Source: Suttonella sp. R2A3 (GTDB taxonomy: Bacteria; Pseudomonadota; Gammaproteobacteria; Cardiobacteriales; Cardiobacteriaceae). Taken from it: a stretch of DNA of 64,000 nt. Numbering within the stretch: the first letter of the stretch is position 1; each line of letters begins with the position of its first letter. The position numbers and the translations under genes were made by a program. The stretch covers positions 985,501 to 1,049,500 of the forward strand of contig NZ_CP090975.1 of the NCBI RefSeq assembly GCF_021513215.1. Direction: 5' to 3'. Of the stretch, positions 16,978 to 27,052 are shown piece by piece. The notes below the pieces were generated by a model. It worked only from the letters and a program-made list of their open reading frames with translations. It was not told the origin of the DNA and made no database searches.

Positions 16978-18618
16978 TTAATTGGCAAGTAAAGACTGCA
17001 TCGCTTTGCTGAGCTGCTCAATAACTGCTCTCGCCTCGGCCTGTGTCTCCCCTTTGGCATCTGAATAGATTTTGACCTTCGGCTCTGTACCTGATGGGCG
17101 AATGATCACGCGTGCACCGTTATCCAAATGAAAAACCAGAATATTACTGCGACGATCGGTTTGCTGGTGATCGATAAATTCTTCTACCGCATAATCAGCA
17201 ATTTTTTGTGGTGGAGCGCTGCGAAAACCACGCATCAGTTCGCCAATCTTGGTCAGTTGATCAACCCGAATAGAGACTTGCCCGCTGGCGTACGCACCAA
17301 TAAGCTGGTCACATTCGTGGCGAAAATCAGCAAGCCTTCTACCTTGCGCTTTCAATTCCAGCAGCAGATCCAAAAAGACGATCGCCGCAGAAATCCCGTC
17401 TTTATCATGCACTTTCTTCGGATCCACCAGATAACCGAGCGCTTCTTCGTAGCCGAATAACAAGTGCGTAATACGCCCAATCCATTTAAACCCGGTCAGT
17501 GTTTCATGAAAATCCAGGCCATAGTGTGCGGCAATCTTGCCCAACGCGGGGCTTGATACCAGCGAACACGCCAATGCGCCGTGTTGCCCTGTTTTCTGGG
17601 CGCGTTGAGCAATCGCAAGCCCGAGCAATCGACCGATTTCATTGCCGTGCAAACTTGCCCACACGCCGTGTTCATCAGCCACAGCTACTGCTAAACGATC
17701 GGCATCAGGATCGTGGGCAATGATGCACTCAGCGCCCTCTTGTTTCGCCTGCGCAATCGCCAAATCGAGCGCACCCGGCTCTTCCGGATTAGGAAATTCT
17801 ACCGTAGGAAAACGACCATCAGGGCGACACTGCTCGCTGACCAAGGTTGGTTTCGCCAGGCCAGCTGTCTCTAAGGTTCGTAAAAATGTGTCGCAACCCA
17901 CGCCATGCATCGCAGTGTAGACATAATTAATCGGGGCAAGCGGTGCGCTGCGTAGTGCGGCGGTTTGCGCAATATAGGCCTCGATGACTTGATCATCGAG
18001 TTTTTGATAATCGTCACTGCGCGGTAGGGTATTGACGCACTGCGACGCCGCCACCGCATCAATCGCCTCAGCAATCGCTTGATCAGCTGGTGGCACGATT
18101 TGCGCGCCACCATCGTCACCACCCAAATAGACTTTATAGCCGTTATCTTGTGGTGGGTTGTGACTCGCGGTCACCATCACACCCGCACTGGCATCAAGAT
18201 GACGAACGGCAAATGCCAATACCGGTGTTGGCCCTTGTTCAGGTAAGAGCATCGCTTTAACCCCAGCAGCTTGCATGATTTCAGCGGTATCACGCGCGAA
18301 TACATCGGATTTATGGCGTGCGTCATAACCAATCACCACACTCGGCTGGCTCATATTGGCCAATAAATAATCAGCCAAACCACGTGCGGTTTGCGCAACC
18401 AATACCCGATTCATCCCTTGCGGACCAGCTTGCACTGGCCCACGCAAACCCGCAGTACCAAACGCCAAACGCCCTGTAAAATGTGCTTTAAGATCGCGCT
18501 GCGCGCTAACCTCCCCAGAGCGCGCTGCTTCAAGTAGCGCAGAAAGTTCAGCGCGTGTTTCGGGATCAGGATCTTGTGCAAGCCATGCTTCGGCTTGGGT
18601 GTACATATCGACGCTCAT
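16978..18618 (-). CDS. Phosphoglucomutase/phosphomannomutase family protein
   Basis: Alpha-D-phosphohexomutase of 546 residues that moves phosphate between C1 and C6 of a hexose (or C1 and C5 of a pentose). Domains in order: N-terminal GTAGLRGPVQ, the phosphoserine loop VTASHNPPQDNGYK (active Ser near residue 150), the metal-binding DPDADRLAVA near 300, the sugar-binding HGNEIG loop and the C-terminal phosphate-binding RPSGTEPKVKIY. The length and the GTAGLRG start are those of the PGM2-like class of about 550 residues, so glucose-1-phosphate, mannose-1-phosphate or pentose substrates are all possible. TTGGAG precedes the ATG. Confidence 0.93.
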   Translation of the reverse strand: MSVDMYTQAEAWLAQDPDPETRAELSALLEAARSGEVSAQRDLKAHFTGRLAFGTAGLRGPVQAGPQGMNRVLVAQTARGLADYLLANMSQPSVVIGYDARHKSDVFARDTAEIMQAAGVKAMLLPEQGPTPVLAFAVRHLDASAGVMVTASHNPPQDNGYKVYLGGDDGGAQIVPPADQAIAEAIDAVAASQCVNTLPRSDDYQKLDDQVIEAYIAQTAALRSAPLAPINYVYTAMHGVGCDTFLRTLETAGLAKPTLVSEQCRPDGRFPTVEFPNPEEPGALDLAIAQAKQEGAECIIAHDPDADRLAVAVADEHGVWASLHGNEIGRLLGLAIAQRAQKTGQHGALACSLVSSPALGKIAAHYGLDFHETLTGFKWIGRITHLLFGYEEALGYLVDPKKVHDKDGISAAIVFLDLLLELKAQGRRLADFRHECDQLIGAYASGQVSIRVDQLTKIGELMRGFRSAPPQKIADYAVEEFIDHQQTDRRSNILVFHLDNGARVIIRPSGTEPKVKIYSDAKGETQAEARAVIEQLSKAMQSLLAN

Positions 18619-18679
18619 GCGTGCTCCAAGGATGCTTATGATAAAACCGCTACTCTATCATAAACCCCTTAGAGAAGGC

Positions 18680-19906
18680 TTAAGCGCTTTTTTGGCGATG
18701 CGGTAAAATCAGATTAAGCACGATCGCACAAATCGCCGATAAACCAATACCTTGTAAATTAATTGGACCAAGCTGGATGACAACATTGCCAAGGCCGATA
18801 ACCAAAGTTACCGCAATAATGATGACGCTGCGCTCGCTGCTCAAATCTGTGCGCGAATCAAGCAAAGAACGCGCGCCCATCGCGGCGATTGTGCCGAATA
18901 ACAGCATCATAATCCCACCCATGATTGGGGTTGGCATATTGCTTAAAAAAGCGGCTAATTTACCGGAGAAGGCAAGAATAATCGCGGTAAATGCGGCATA
19001 AATCATAATCCGCGCCTGTTTCGCACCAGTTATCGACACCGCACCTGTGACTTCTGAATAGGTAGTGACCGGCGGCCCACCGAGCATACTGGCAATCGCA
19101 ATAGCCACCCCATCACCGGCCATCGTGCGGTGCAAGCCAGGTTTTTTGAAAAAGTCTTTCTCACAAACTTCACTAATCACCGCCACATCACCAATGTGCT
19201 CAATCGCTGGCGCAATCGCAATCGGGATCAGAAATAGCATCGCCTCAAAGTGAAAGCTTGGCAGCGTCACTGGCGGTGCGGCAAACCATTTCGCCTGTTG
19301 CACGGCGCTAAAATCGGTAATTCCAAGGGCAAAAGCAGCAACATACCCAGCAACAATCCCGGCAAAAACGGCCAACATACGCGTCAGGCCTTTGGTATAA
19401 AGTGCGACAATAATCGTCGCCAGCAACGCGATAAACGCGGTAATCATCGCCGGCGCTTTACTCACCAGCTCAACGCTGCCATCGCCAGTCAAGCCCATCG
19501 CCATATTCGCCGCCACCGGCGCCAACGACAAACCAATCACCATAATTACTGGCGCGACCACAATCGGCGGGAATACACGCTGAATAAAGCCAACACCCAG
19601 TACCCGAATCAACAGCGCGAGCACCAAATAAACGGCAGCGACCGCTAGAATCCCGCCTTGAGTCGCTGCGAGCCCCCATTGGTCAATCGCAATGGTTAAT
19701 GGCGCGATAAAAGCAAACGATGAGCCAAGAAAAATTGGCACGCTAAAACCGGTAAACCATTGAAAAAATAGCGTGCCAATACCGGCAGAAAGCAACGCCA
19801 CTGATGGGCTGATACCGGTTAACAGCGGTACAAGCACCAAAGCACCAAAAGCGACAAAGAGCATTTGTATGCCAACGAGAATTTCTTTAAAAGATACGCG
19901 GGTCAT
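18680..19906 (-). CDS. uraA: Uracil/xanthine permease, NCS2 family (UraA-like)
   Basis: Inner membrane nucleobase:proton symporter of 408 residues. The N-terminal QMLFVAFGALVLVPLLTG, the PIFLGSSFAFIAPL segment, the AIEHIGDVAVISEV motif near residue 240 (with the Glu that binds base in UraA) and GGPPVTTYSEVTGAVSITGA are characteristic of UraA/RutG-type carriers. AGGAACCTGCC precedes the ATG. The gene is transcribed away from hom. Uracil is the most likely substrate. Confidence 0.93.
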   Translation of the reverse strand: MTRVSFKEILVGIQMLFVAFGALVLVPLLTGISPSVALLSAGIGTLFFQWFTGFSVPIFLGSSFAFIAPLTIAIDQWGLAATQGGILAVAAVYLVLALLIRVLGVGFIQRVFPPIVVAPVIMVIGLSLAPVAANMAMGLTGDGSVELVSKAPAMITAFIALLATIIVALYTKGLTRMLAVFAGIVAGYVAAFALGITDFSAVQQAKWFAAPPVTLPSFHFEAMLFLIPIAIAPAIEHIGDVAVISEVCEKDFFKKPGLHRTMAGDGVAIAIASMLGGPPVTTYSEVTGAVSITGAKQARIMIYAAFTAIILAFSGKLAAFLSNMPTPIMGGIMMLLFGTIAAMGARSLLDSRTDLSSERSVIIIAVTLVIGLGNVVIQLGPINLQGIGLSAICAIVLNLILPHRQKSA

Positions 19907-19995
19907 GGCAGGTTCCTAAATAAAATCTTCTAAATTATAAACGATTGTTAATGAACTGTGAATGTGTTTATCCTTAGACGAGACAGACAGCGGAT

Positions 19996-20025
19996 TTGCT
20001 GTGCACACGATAAGCGCTATATACT
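19996..20025 (+). promoter_or_regulatory. Putative sigma-70 promoter of hom
   Basis: TTGCTG (19996-20001) and TATACT (20020-20025) are separated by 18 bases, about 40 bases before the GTG start of hom at 20066. AAAAGGGG at 20051-20058 is the ribosome site. No attenuator-like leader peptide was seen. Confidence 0.5.
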
Positions 20026-20065
20026 GGTTTATTGTATTGAAATTAAGTTTAAAAGGGGTTGGGCA

Positions 20066-21377
20066 GTGAAGGATATTGCCATCGGGTTGATTGGTTATGG
20101 CACCGTCGGGCAAGGCGTGGTCGAGGTCTTAGAAGAAAATGCGGCAGAAATTGAGCGTCGCTGTGGTTACCGCCTCAGCGTTGTAGCTGTTGCCAAGCGC
20201 TCATGGCAAGGCACCGATACCGAACATTTACCATTCACCTGTCTCACCGACGGCATGGCTGTCGCTACCGACCCGAAAATCGACATACTCATCGAACTTG
20301 CTGGTGGCGAACATCCAGCCAAAGAATTCATCGAGGCCGCGCTTGATCATGGTAAACACGTGATCACCGCAAATAAAGCGTTGATTGCCAAACACGGCCA
20401 AGCGCTGTTCGCCCGTTCACGCGAAAAAAGGCTTGGAGCTCGCCTACGAAGCGGCTGTTGCTGGTGGTATCCCGATTATCAAAGTGCTCCGCGAAGGGAT
20501 GAGTGGCAACGCGATCAGCGAAGTCGCGGGTATCATCAACGGCACCGGCAATTTCATTCTCAGCGAAATGTCTGAAAAAGGCCGTGAATTTTATGATGTG
20601 CTTACCGAAGCACAAGCGCTAGGTTACGCTGAAGCCGACCCAACCTATGATGTTGAAGGGATTGATGCGGCGCACAAAATCACTATTCTTGCCTCGATTG
20701 CGTTTGGCATCCCCTTGCAATTTGATAAAACCTATATCGAAGGTATTTCACATATCACACCGCTCGATATCGAAATTGCTGATGAGCTGGGCTATGCAAT
20801 CAAGCATTTAGGCCTCGCTGTACGACGCAAAGATGGGGTGGAGATTCGCGTGCACCCAACGCTCATTCCTAAACACGCCCTGCTCTCGAGCGTTAATGGC
20901 GTGATGAACGCGGTGCAGGTTAAAGGTAATGCGATCGGCAACAGCCTGCATTATGGCCCAGGCGCGGGTAAGCACCCTACCGCTTCTGCCGTTATTGCCG
21001 ATTTAATCGACGTGGTTCGAGAGCTCAACCTCGCTCAAGAAGACCGCTTAGCAGAATTTGGCTTTCATCAGCTCTACAGCGATGAAGAACTGCCCGTGCT
21101 CCCACCGGCGCAATTTTTCAGCGCGTATTACTTACACCTTGATGTCGAAGACCGCAGCGGTGTACTTGCGGATGTGACGCGCATTTTAGCCGAACACGAT
21201 ATTTCCATCCGCTCAATGATTCAAAAAAATGCCTTAAAGCACGATGATACTGTACCGCTGATTTTCTTAACTGAAGCGGTTGAGGAAGCGCAAATGGATC
21301 ACGCGATCGCAGCGATTGCCCAGCTCGATTGCTTACGCCACGCGATTAAGCGCATTCGTGTCGAAGATATTGAATAA
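20066..21377 (+). CDS. hom: Homoserine dehydrogenase (frameshifted)
   Basis: Reduces aspartate semialdehyde to homoserine on the way to threonine and methionine. The N-terminal NAD(P)-binding motif GLIGYGTVGQG follows the GTG start at 20066. The catalytic domain carries VITANKALIAKHG, then AVAGGIPIIKVL, NGTGNFIL, and the Asp/Lys region AEADPTYDVEGIDAAHK. A C-terminal ACT domain begins near YYLHLDVEDRSGVLADV, usual for feedback control by threonine. The frame breaks at the A-run 20424-20429: six As are present, while five restore the join REKGLELAYEAAVAGG. As printed, the gene gives a protein truncated after about 120 residues. The thrC gene lies 11 kb away, and recJ starts 10 bases downstream. 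Confidence 0.9.
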
Positions 21378-21386
21378 GCGATAGGC

Positions 21387-23060
21387 ATGCTGCTTAAAGA
21401 CCGTCCTCAGCGCATTGACCCCAACGCGTTGCCACAGGCGTGGCATCCGTTGGTGCGCCAAATTTATGCCAGCCGCCTAGATGATGCAGAGGCTTACGAT
21501 AAATCGCTGGCCGCCCTAGCCCCGCCTCAAGGCTTGTGCGATATCGATGCGGGTGTGACGCGCATCATCGAAGCGCTCGACTACCGAGAAAATATCCTGA
21601 TCTACGGTGATTATGATGTCGATGGCACAACAGCCACTGCATTAATGGTGCGCGTATTACGTCGCTTACACGCTAAAGTGGATTGGTTTTTACCCGATCG
21701 ACGCATCCACGGCTATGGGTTAAGCATTGCAGGCATCGACGCACTCAATAAACGCCCTGATTTAATCATTACCGTGGATAATGGCATCCAAAGTCACGCA
21801 GCCGTTGATTACGCACGCGAAAAAGATATTGATGTGTTAATTACTGACCATCATTTGCCGAGCGAGACCCTGCCCAATGCGTGTGCGGTAATTAACCCAC
21901 AACGTACTGACAATACCTTCAACGCACCCAACCTGTGCGGCGTTGGCGTGGCGTTTTATCTTTTATTAGCATTGCGTCGCGCTTTATTAACCCGTGGCGA
22001 CTGGGATAAACGCGTGGTATTAACCGATTACCTTGATCTGGTAGCGCTCGGCACGATTGCCGATGTCGTTCCTCTGACCCAGACCAACCGTATTCTCGTC
22101 CATGCTGGCTTACAACGCATCCGCAGCCGCCAAGGTAACGCCGGCATTTTAGCGCTATGCGCGATTGGTAATATCGATACCACGCACATCAGCGCACAAG
22201 ATATCGCCTTCGCCATCGCACCACGGCTAAACGCTGCTGGACGCATGGGGGATATGCGTGATGGCGTCGCCTTATTGCTTAGCGATGACTGGCAGACCGC
22301 ACACGAATTCGCTAATGCCTTTGACATAGCAAACCGTCAGCGCAAGGCGGTTGAAAGCGAAATGCTCCAGCAAGCGCTTTATTTAGCCGACCGTCAGCAA
22401 GCGGTGGTGTGCGTTCATCACCAAGACTGGCATGAAGGCGTAATCGGTATTGTTGCCGGACGCCTTAAATCGCGCCTCAACAAACCCGCGCTCATTGCCA
22501 CCGACGCACAAGATCCTGAGTGGCTGAAAGCTTCCTTGCGTTCGGTCGAAGGGGTTGATATTAAGGCACTCCTCGATATCGCGGCAGCACAGCTCCCAGC
22601 AGAAGCGTTGCAATACGGCGGACACGCAATGGCTGCCGGACTTTCAGTAAAACGCAGCCAATTCAGCGCGTTGACTACCGCACTCAATCAAGCTTTTGCA
22701 TCAACGATCGGCGAACACCCTCAGCCTTATTGTTATATTGACGGGGCGCTGGATCCGTCTTTGATGCAGGTAGATTGGGCAAATTACCTCAACCAGCTCG
22801 AACCGTGGGGGGCAGAGCTGCCACAACCGACCTTTTGTAACACTTTTGATGTGCTGGAATGCCGCATTTTAGGCAGCAACCACTCACGTCTGAGTTTGCG
22901 CGAGCCGCAAAGCGGACGCACCCTCACAGCGGTCTGGTTTTTTAATCAAGCCGATTATGCTTACGGCACACGGGTGCGCGTCATTTACGCGCTACAAGTC
23001 AGCCGGTTTTACGGAGATGAGCGCCTGAATTTACTCATTGAGCATATTCAAGCGCTCTAA
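21387..23060 (+). CDS. recJ: Single-stranded-DNA-specific exonuclease RecJ
   Basis: 5'-3' single-strand exonuclease used in RecF-pathway recombination and mismatch repair. The 557-residue protein has the DHH-family motifs: IYGDYDVDGTTATALM near residue 75, VDNGIQSHAAVDYA, the DHH motif TDHHLPSETLPNACAVINP, GTIADVVPL, and RLNAAGRMGD, followed by the DHHA1 domain with HEGVIGIVAGRLKSRLNKPA and GGHAMAAGLSV. The length is normal for RecJ. It sits 10 bases after hom and is convergent with the cytochrome gene, with three bases between the stops. Confidence 0.95.
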   Translation: MLLKDRPQRIDPNALPQAWHPLVRQIYASRLDDAEAYDKSLAALAPPQGLCDIDAGVTRIIEALDYRENILIYGDYDVDGTTATALMVRVLRRLHAKVDWFLPDRRIHGYGLSIAGIDALNKRPDLIITVDNGIQSHAAVDYAREKDIDVLITDHHLPSETLPNACAVINPQRTDNTFNAPNLCGVGVAFYLLLALRRALLTRGDWDKRVVLTDYLDLVALGTIADVVPLTQTNRILVHAGLQRIRSRQGNAGILALCAIGNIDTTHISAQDIAFAIAPRLNAAGRMGDMRDGVALLLSDDWQTAHEFANAFDIANRQRKAVESEMLQQALYLADRQQAVVCVHHQDWHEGVIGIVAGRLKSRLNKPALIATDAQDPEWLKASLRSVEGVDIKALLDIAAAQLPAEALQYGGHAMAAGLSVKRSQFSALTTALNQAFASTIGEHPQPYCYIDGALDPSLMQVDWANYLNQLEPWGAELPQPTFCNTFDVLECRILGSNHSRLSLREPQSGRTLTAVWFFNQADYAYGTRVRVIYALQVSRFYGDERLNLLIEHIQAL

Positions 23061-23063
23061 TTA

Positions 23064-23621
23064 TTAGGCAACGCGTTTACCCAGGATACGCTTCATCGTA
23101 CCGTCTTTATCGACAAAGTGGTGTTTATACGCACCAATAATATGCAAGATGATTGCGATCGCCATAATTGGTAGCAACCAACCGTGCACACTGCGCGCGA
23201 AACTCGCAATACCACCATTGAGCGCCTCACGTTTACCATCGGCACCGATATTAGCCGCGACGAGTTCTAAGCCAAAGAAGCTCAACCCGCTACCGCCAAA
23301 ATAAGACATGATCATCCCAGATAAGGGGAATAATACGGTGCCGAGCAACATCACGAGCACGACAATTTTCGCTAAGATGTTCTCTATTTGGCTGTATTGG
23401 CCAACATGAGTGAGCGGGCCTTGCTTAATCCGCCAAACCACGCGCCATAAAATGAAGATAAACAATAAAGCGCCCACCGATTTATGAATGGGATAAATCG
23501 CATACAGCTCGTTTTTAGCCATAACAAAACCTACGATCATCGCCACTATCACGCCTACCCCAACAATCCAGTGCAAGACAACCGTCGTCAGCGACAGCTT
23601 TTCTCTCGTATCTACAGACAT
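23064..23621 (-). CDS. Cytochrome b561 family protein
   Basis: A 185-residue inner membrane di-heme cytochrome with four hydrophobic segments. Candidate heme histidines: VVLHWIVG near residue 17, IYPIHKSVGALLF near 46, VHGWLLPIMA near 145 and ILHIIGAYKHHFVDKDGTM near 160. It transfers electrons between the quinone pool and periplasmic acceptors; the partner is unknown. GAGGTTGTT precedes the ATG at 23621. Confidence 0.92.
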   Translation of the reverse strand: MSVDTREKLSLTTVVLHWIVGVGVIVAMIVGFVMAKNELYAIYPIHKSVGALLFIFILWRVVWRIKQGPLTHVGQYSQIENILAKIVVLVMLLGTVLFPLSGMIMSYFGGSGLSFFGLELVAANIGADGKREALNGGIASFARSVHGWLLPIMAIAIILHIIGAYKHHFVDKDGTMKRILGKRVA

Positions 23622-23932
23622 AACAACCTCATGATTGATTTTTTATTGACTCATCACCACTTACGGGCAATTGCTACATTTTCATATAATAAAAATGTTA
23701 TCTGATTATACACAGAAACGGTAGAAGAACACCCTTAATTCGTAAAAAGTCAGCCGCATTTTGTTCATCGATCTCACGATCGATCACCGTCTCTAGTTAA
23801 ATCCTAACAACAGAGCAAAACCTGAATAAATTTAGGGAAATCTTTTCTACGCATCGCCTACTGATATATAGTTTTATCAGGCAAAACACGATAAAATAAT
23901 ACGTTTTGCACGAATAACTTAAGAGCAGTATT
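23622..23932. other. Intergenic region between the cytochrome b561 gene and argS
   Basis: 311 bases without a supported gene, AT-rich and between divergent genes, so promoters for both should lie here. TAAAAT at 23892-23897 could be the argS -10 element, but no good -35 accompanies it. No convincing hairpin or small ORF was seen. Confidence 0.5.
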
Positions 23933-25711
23933 TTGAAACAAGAGATTGAACAAGGCTTGTCATTGGCGCTATTAAGCCTCGCAGGCTTACATGAAATCAA
24001 TGAATCCGCGCTACCCAAAGAGATAGAGGTTAGCCGCACAAACAATCCCGAACATGGTGATTTCCAAAGTAATATCGCTTTAAAATCCGCCAAAGCTTTT
24101 TCGATGAAACCACGTGAATTAGCGGACTTAATCGTGGTAACGGTGCCACTGATGGAATGCGTTGCCGGCATGGAAGTGGCCGGACCGGGATTCATCAACA
24201 TCCGCCTGTCACGCGACAGCGAAACAGCCGTTTTGAGCGAGATTGTCCATAAAGGTGATCTCTTTGGACACCATCAGCCTGATAGTCCGCAAAAGGTGCT
24301 TATCGAGTTTGTTTCCGCCAACCCAACCGGGCCGCTACACGTCGGGCACGGTCGAGGAGCAGCCTATGGGGCAACGCTTGCTAATGTGTTGCGCGCTAAC
24401 GGCCATGAGGTTGACTGCGAATACTATGTGAACGACGCCGGCCGGCAAATGGATATTTTGGCACTGAGCGTCTATTGGCGTTATCTTGAGGCCAACGATG
24501 CGGCAGAAGCCCTGCCGTCAGGGCTTTATCAAGGTGAATATGTGCGCGATTTAGCTGCTTCTGTACAGCAACGCTTCAATACATCTTTAGTGCACACGAC
24601 TGATCAGTGGCTCAGCGAAGCGCCACGCGCCTGGAGCCAAGAAGAAGCCGATAACGGTACGCGTGATCAATGGATTGACCAAGCGATTGCTGATATGAAA
24701 GCGCTTTTGGGCGCCGATCAATACCGCGCAGTGTTTGATATTGCACTCAACCTCGTACTCGATGATATCCGCGACGATCTGGCAGAGTTTGGCGTCCATT
24801 TTGACCGCTGGTATAGCGAGCGTTCGCTGTTTGAGCACGATTTGGTTAAAAAAACGCTCACGTATTTAGATAAAGAAGGCTTTTTATACGAAGATGAAGG
24901 TGCCACATGGTTCTGCGCTACCGAATTTGGCGATGAAAAAGACCGCGTGGTACAGCGCGATAATGGCGCACCTACCTATTTTGCCTCTGATATTGCCTAC
25001 CATCTTGATAAATATGAGCGTGGCTACGATCAGATGATCGATATCTTTGGCGCCGACCACCATGGGTATATGGCGCGCGTGCGAGCTTCTCTTGCTGCGC
25101 TTGGCCTTGAGCCCAGTAAATTAACGATTGCTTTGGTGCAATTTGCTGTGCTCTATCGTGGTGGCGAAAAAATGCAGATGTCGACACGCTCAGGGCAATT
25201 TGTCACCCTGCGCGAGCTCCGCGACACCGTCGGTAACGATGCTGCGCGCTTTTTCTACGCGATGCGCAAACCCGAACAGCATCTGGATTTCGATTTAGAT
25301 TTGGCGATGTCACATAGCAAAGACAACCCGTTTTATTATGTGCAATACGCTCATGCGCGGACTTGTCGTATGCTCGCTCGCGCTCAAGAAGAACACATCG
25401 AATTTTCAGCTGAAGCCGCTTTGCCCCACCGTCGACTGTTAAGCACAGAAGCCGAACGCGCAATCATCCGTGAATTAGCGCGCTTTCCAGAGGTGGTTGC
25501 ACATGCTGGTATTCAATACACCGCACACGGTGTGGTGAATTATCTGAAAGACCTTGCCAGCGCATGGCATCAGTTTTACGATGCTGGTCATAAAGTATTA
25601 CACGATGATGAGGCATTACGTGCTGCTCGTTTGTTGCTCACCCAGGCAACACAACAGGTGTTACGTAATGGTCTGGCAATTATTGGCGTTGATGCCTTGG
25701 AGCGGATGTGA
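23933..25711 (+). CDS. argS: Arginyl-tRNA synthetase
   Basis: Charges tRNA-Arg with arginine. The 592-residue class I synthetase has the N-terminal Add-1 domain, the HIGH-like motif ANPTGPLHVGHGRGAAYG near residue 130, YVNDAGRQMD, the KMSK-like KMQMSTRSG near 425, and the DALR anticodon-binding domain ending in the usual GVDALERM. The start is the TTG at 23933 (KQEIEQGLSLALL follows) with a weak AAGAG upstream; no ATG lies suitably close. Its stop overlaps the likely GTG start of the SPOR-domain gene, a neighbourhood common in proteobacteria. Confidence 0.95.
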   Translation: MKQEIEQGLSLALLSLAGLHEINESALPKEIEVSRTNNPEHGDFQSNIALKSAKAFSMKPRELADLIVVTVPLMECVAGMEVAGPGFINIRLSRDSETAVLSEIVHKGDLFGHHQPDSPQKVLIEFVSANPTGPLHVGHGRGAAYGATLANVLRANGHEVDCEYYVNDAGRQMDILALSVYWRYLEANDAAEALPSGLYQGEYVRDLAASVQQRFNTSLVHTTDQWLSEAPRAWSQEEADNGTRDQWIDQAIADMKALLGADQYRAVFDIALNLVLDDIRDDLAEFGVHFDRWYSERSLFEHDLVKKTLTYLDKEGFLYEDEGATWFCATEFGDEKDRVVQRDNGAPTYFASDIAYHLDKYERGYDQMIDIFGADHHGYMARVRASLAALGLEPSKLTIALVQFAVLYRGGEKMQMSTRSGQFVTLRELRDTVGNDAARFFYAMRKPEQHLDFDLDLAMSHSKDNPFYYVQYAHARTCRMLARAQEEHIEFSAEAALPHRRLLSTEAERAIIRELARFPEVVAHAGIQYTAHGVVNYLKDLASAWHQFYDAGHKVLHDDEALRAARLLLTQATQQVLRNGLAIIGVDALERM

Positions 25712-26264
25712 GTCGGGCAAAAAGAAAAAAACCGGTGGCATGAACCAATTAGGCGCACGCATCATTGGTATGATCTTGATGGCCTTTATTGTGGTGGTTT
25801 TAGTGCTGATTGTGTATCGCTTTATACAGGCGATGGATGGTGAGCCCAAACCGAACAGACCAGCCACCCCACCGACCACGCGGCAGCAACCCCCACCAGA
25901 ACAACCTAAGAACACAGATCAAAACAACGACGCCCGTTATGATTTTTATCAGGAGCTCGCCCACCGCCGCGCTGAAGTCGATGCAGAAATTGAGCGCAAA
26001 ACCGAAGAAACGAATGTCATCACCGACATGGAAGGGAATTATTTTCGCGTTCAGGTTGGTGCTTTTCGTGAAAAAGAACAGGCTGATCGCATGCGCGCGC
26101 GGATGATTTTGCGCGATTATCCGGTAACCATCGTACAAAGTGGGCAATTCTATTTAGTCCAGGTTGGGCCTTACCAGGAAAAAGCCTACGCACAAACGAT
26201 TCAAAAGCGCCTACAGCGTCAAGGCGTCGACACACTACTAAAAGCCTACGTCAAAAGCCAGTGA
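25708..26264 (+). CDS. SPOR-domain membrane protein (FtsN-like), probable frameshift at its N-terminus
   Basis: Single-pass inner membrane protein with a periplasmic C-terminal SPOR domain, which binds denuded septal peptidoglycan. From the ATG at 25740: a hydrophobic helix (IIGMILMAFIVVVLVLIVYR), a Pro/Gln-rich linker, an acidic helical stretch, and the SPOR domain from YFRVQVGAFREKEQADRMRA to the end. The downstream ATG has a poor ribosome site. A GTG at 25708 overlaps the argS stop (GTGA), and with one extra A in the A-runs at 25719-25731 it would give the basic start MSRAKKKKTGGMNQLGAR expected of this class. A frameshift here is therefore likely but unproven. Confidence 0.82.
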
Positions 26265-26273
26265 GGTTGAAAA

Positions 26274-27029
26274 TTGGATTGGTTTGACTACAGCTTACTG
26301 GCCACCCTCGGGGTTGCTGCAGGCATCATCAATATGATGGCCGGTGGCGGGTCGAATCTGATTTTACCCGCGCTGATGATCATGGGTGTCCCACCCGATG
26401 TCGCTAATGGCACAAACCGCGTAGGGGTATTTTTGCAATCGGTAGTTGGCATTCGTCAATTCCATCGCGCAGGACGCATGCCCTTAGGTGATTTACCGCT
26501 GATTTTACTACCTACTTTGATCGGATCGTTAGTCGGCGCACTACTTGCAGCCTTCGCACCAAATAGCATTCTAAAACCCACCTTACTGCTAACTATGCTC
26601 GCGATGGCCGCTTTAATGCTCTTTAGACCCAGCATTGTCATGCCTTCCCCCGACACTCCACCAAACGCGATGCGTGACACACCAAGTGCTTGGTATTGGC
26701 TGTTTTTAGCCGGCGTTTATGGTGGGTTTGTTCAAGCGGGCGTTGGTTTTGTATTGATTACTGCACTTGCCGGCTCTCTACGCTACAATCTGGTTAGCGC
26801 CAATGCACTGAAAGTGGTGTGCACACTATTTTTTACCTTTGTCGCGCTGATTATCTTTATTTGGCAAGGTCAAGTTTGGTGGATAGCCGGACTGATCCTT
26901 GCTGCAGGTAATATGCTTGGTGCGGTCATTGGCGTTAAAATCGCGATTAGTGTGAGCACGCGCACCCTAAAATGGCTATTATTTACCATGACGCTTGCGG
27001 CAGTCGTGGCTGCATTATTTTCTGATTAA
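26274..27029 (+). CDS. TauE/SafE family sulfite/organosulfonate exporter-like permease
   Basis: A 251-residue inner membrane protein with about eight hydrophobic segments. The N-terminal AAGIINMMAGGGSNLILPAL and NGTNRVGVFLQS motifs, and their repeat in the second half (GVYGGFVQAGVGFVLITAL and SANALKVVCT), are typical of the TauE/SafE/YfcA family. The TTG start at 26274 has GAGG seven bases upstream. The substrate is unknown. Confidence 0.88.
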   Translation: MDWFDYSLLATLGVAAGIINMMAGGGSNLILPALMIMGVPPDVANGTNRVGVFLQSVVGIRQFHRAGRMPLGDLPLILLPTLIGSLVGALLAAFAPNSILKPTLLLTMLAMAALMLFRPSIVMPSPDTPPNAMRDTPSAWYWLFLAGVYGGFVQAGVGFVLITALAGSLRYNLVSANALKVVCTLFFTFVALIIFIWQGQVWWIAGLILAAGNMLGAVIGVKIAISVSTRTLKWLLFTMTLAAVVAALFSD

Positions 27030-27052
27030 CGGTTTTACTACAAGGAGATCCT

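Noticed and set aside
25554-26264. A long start for the SPOR protein within argS
   Set aside because: The extra 60 residues are argS in another frame; the real start is near 25708 or 25740.
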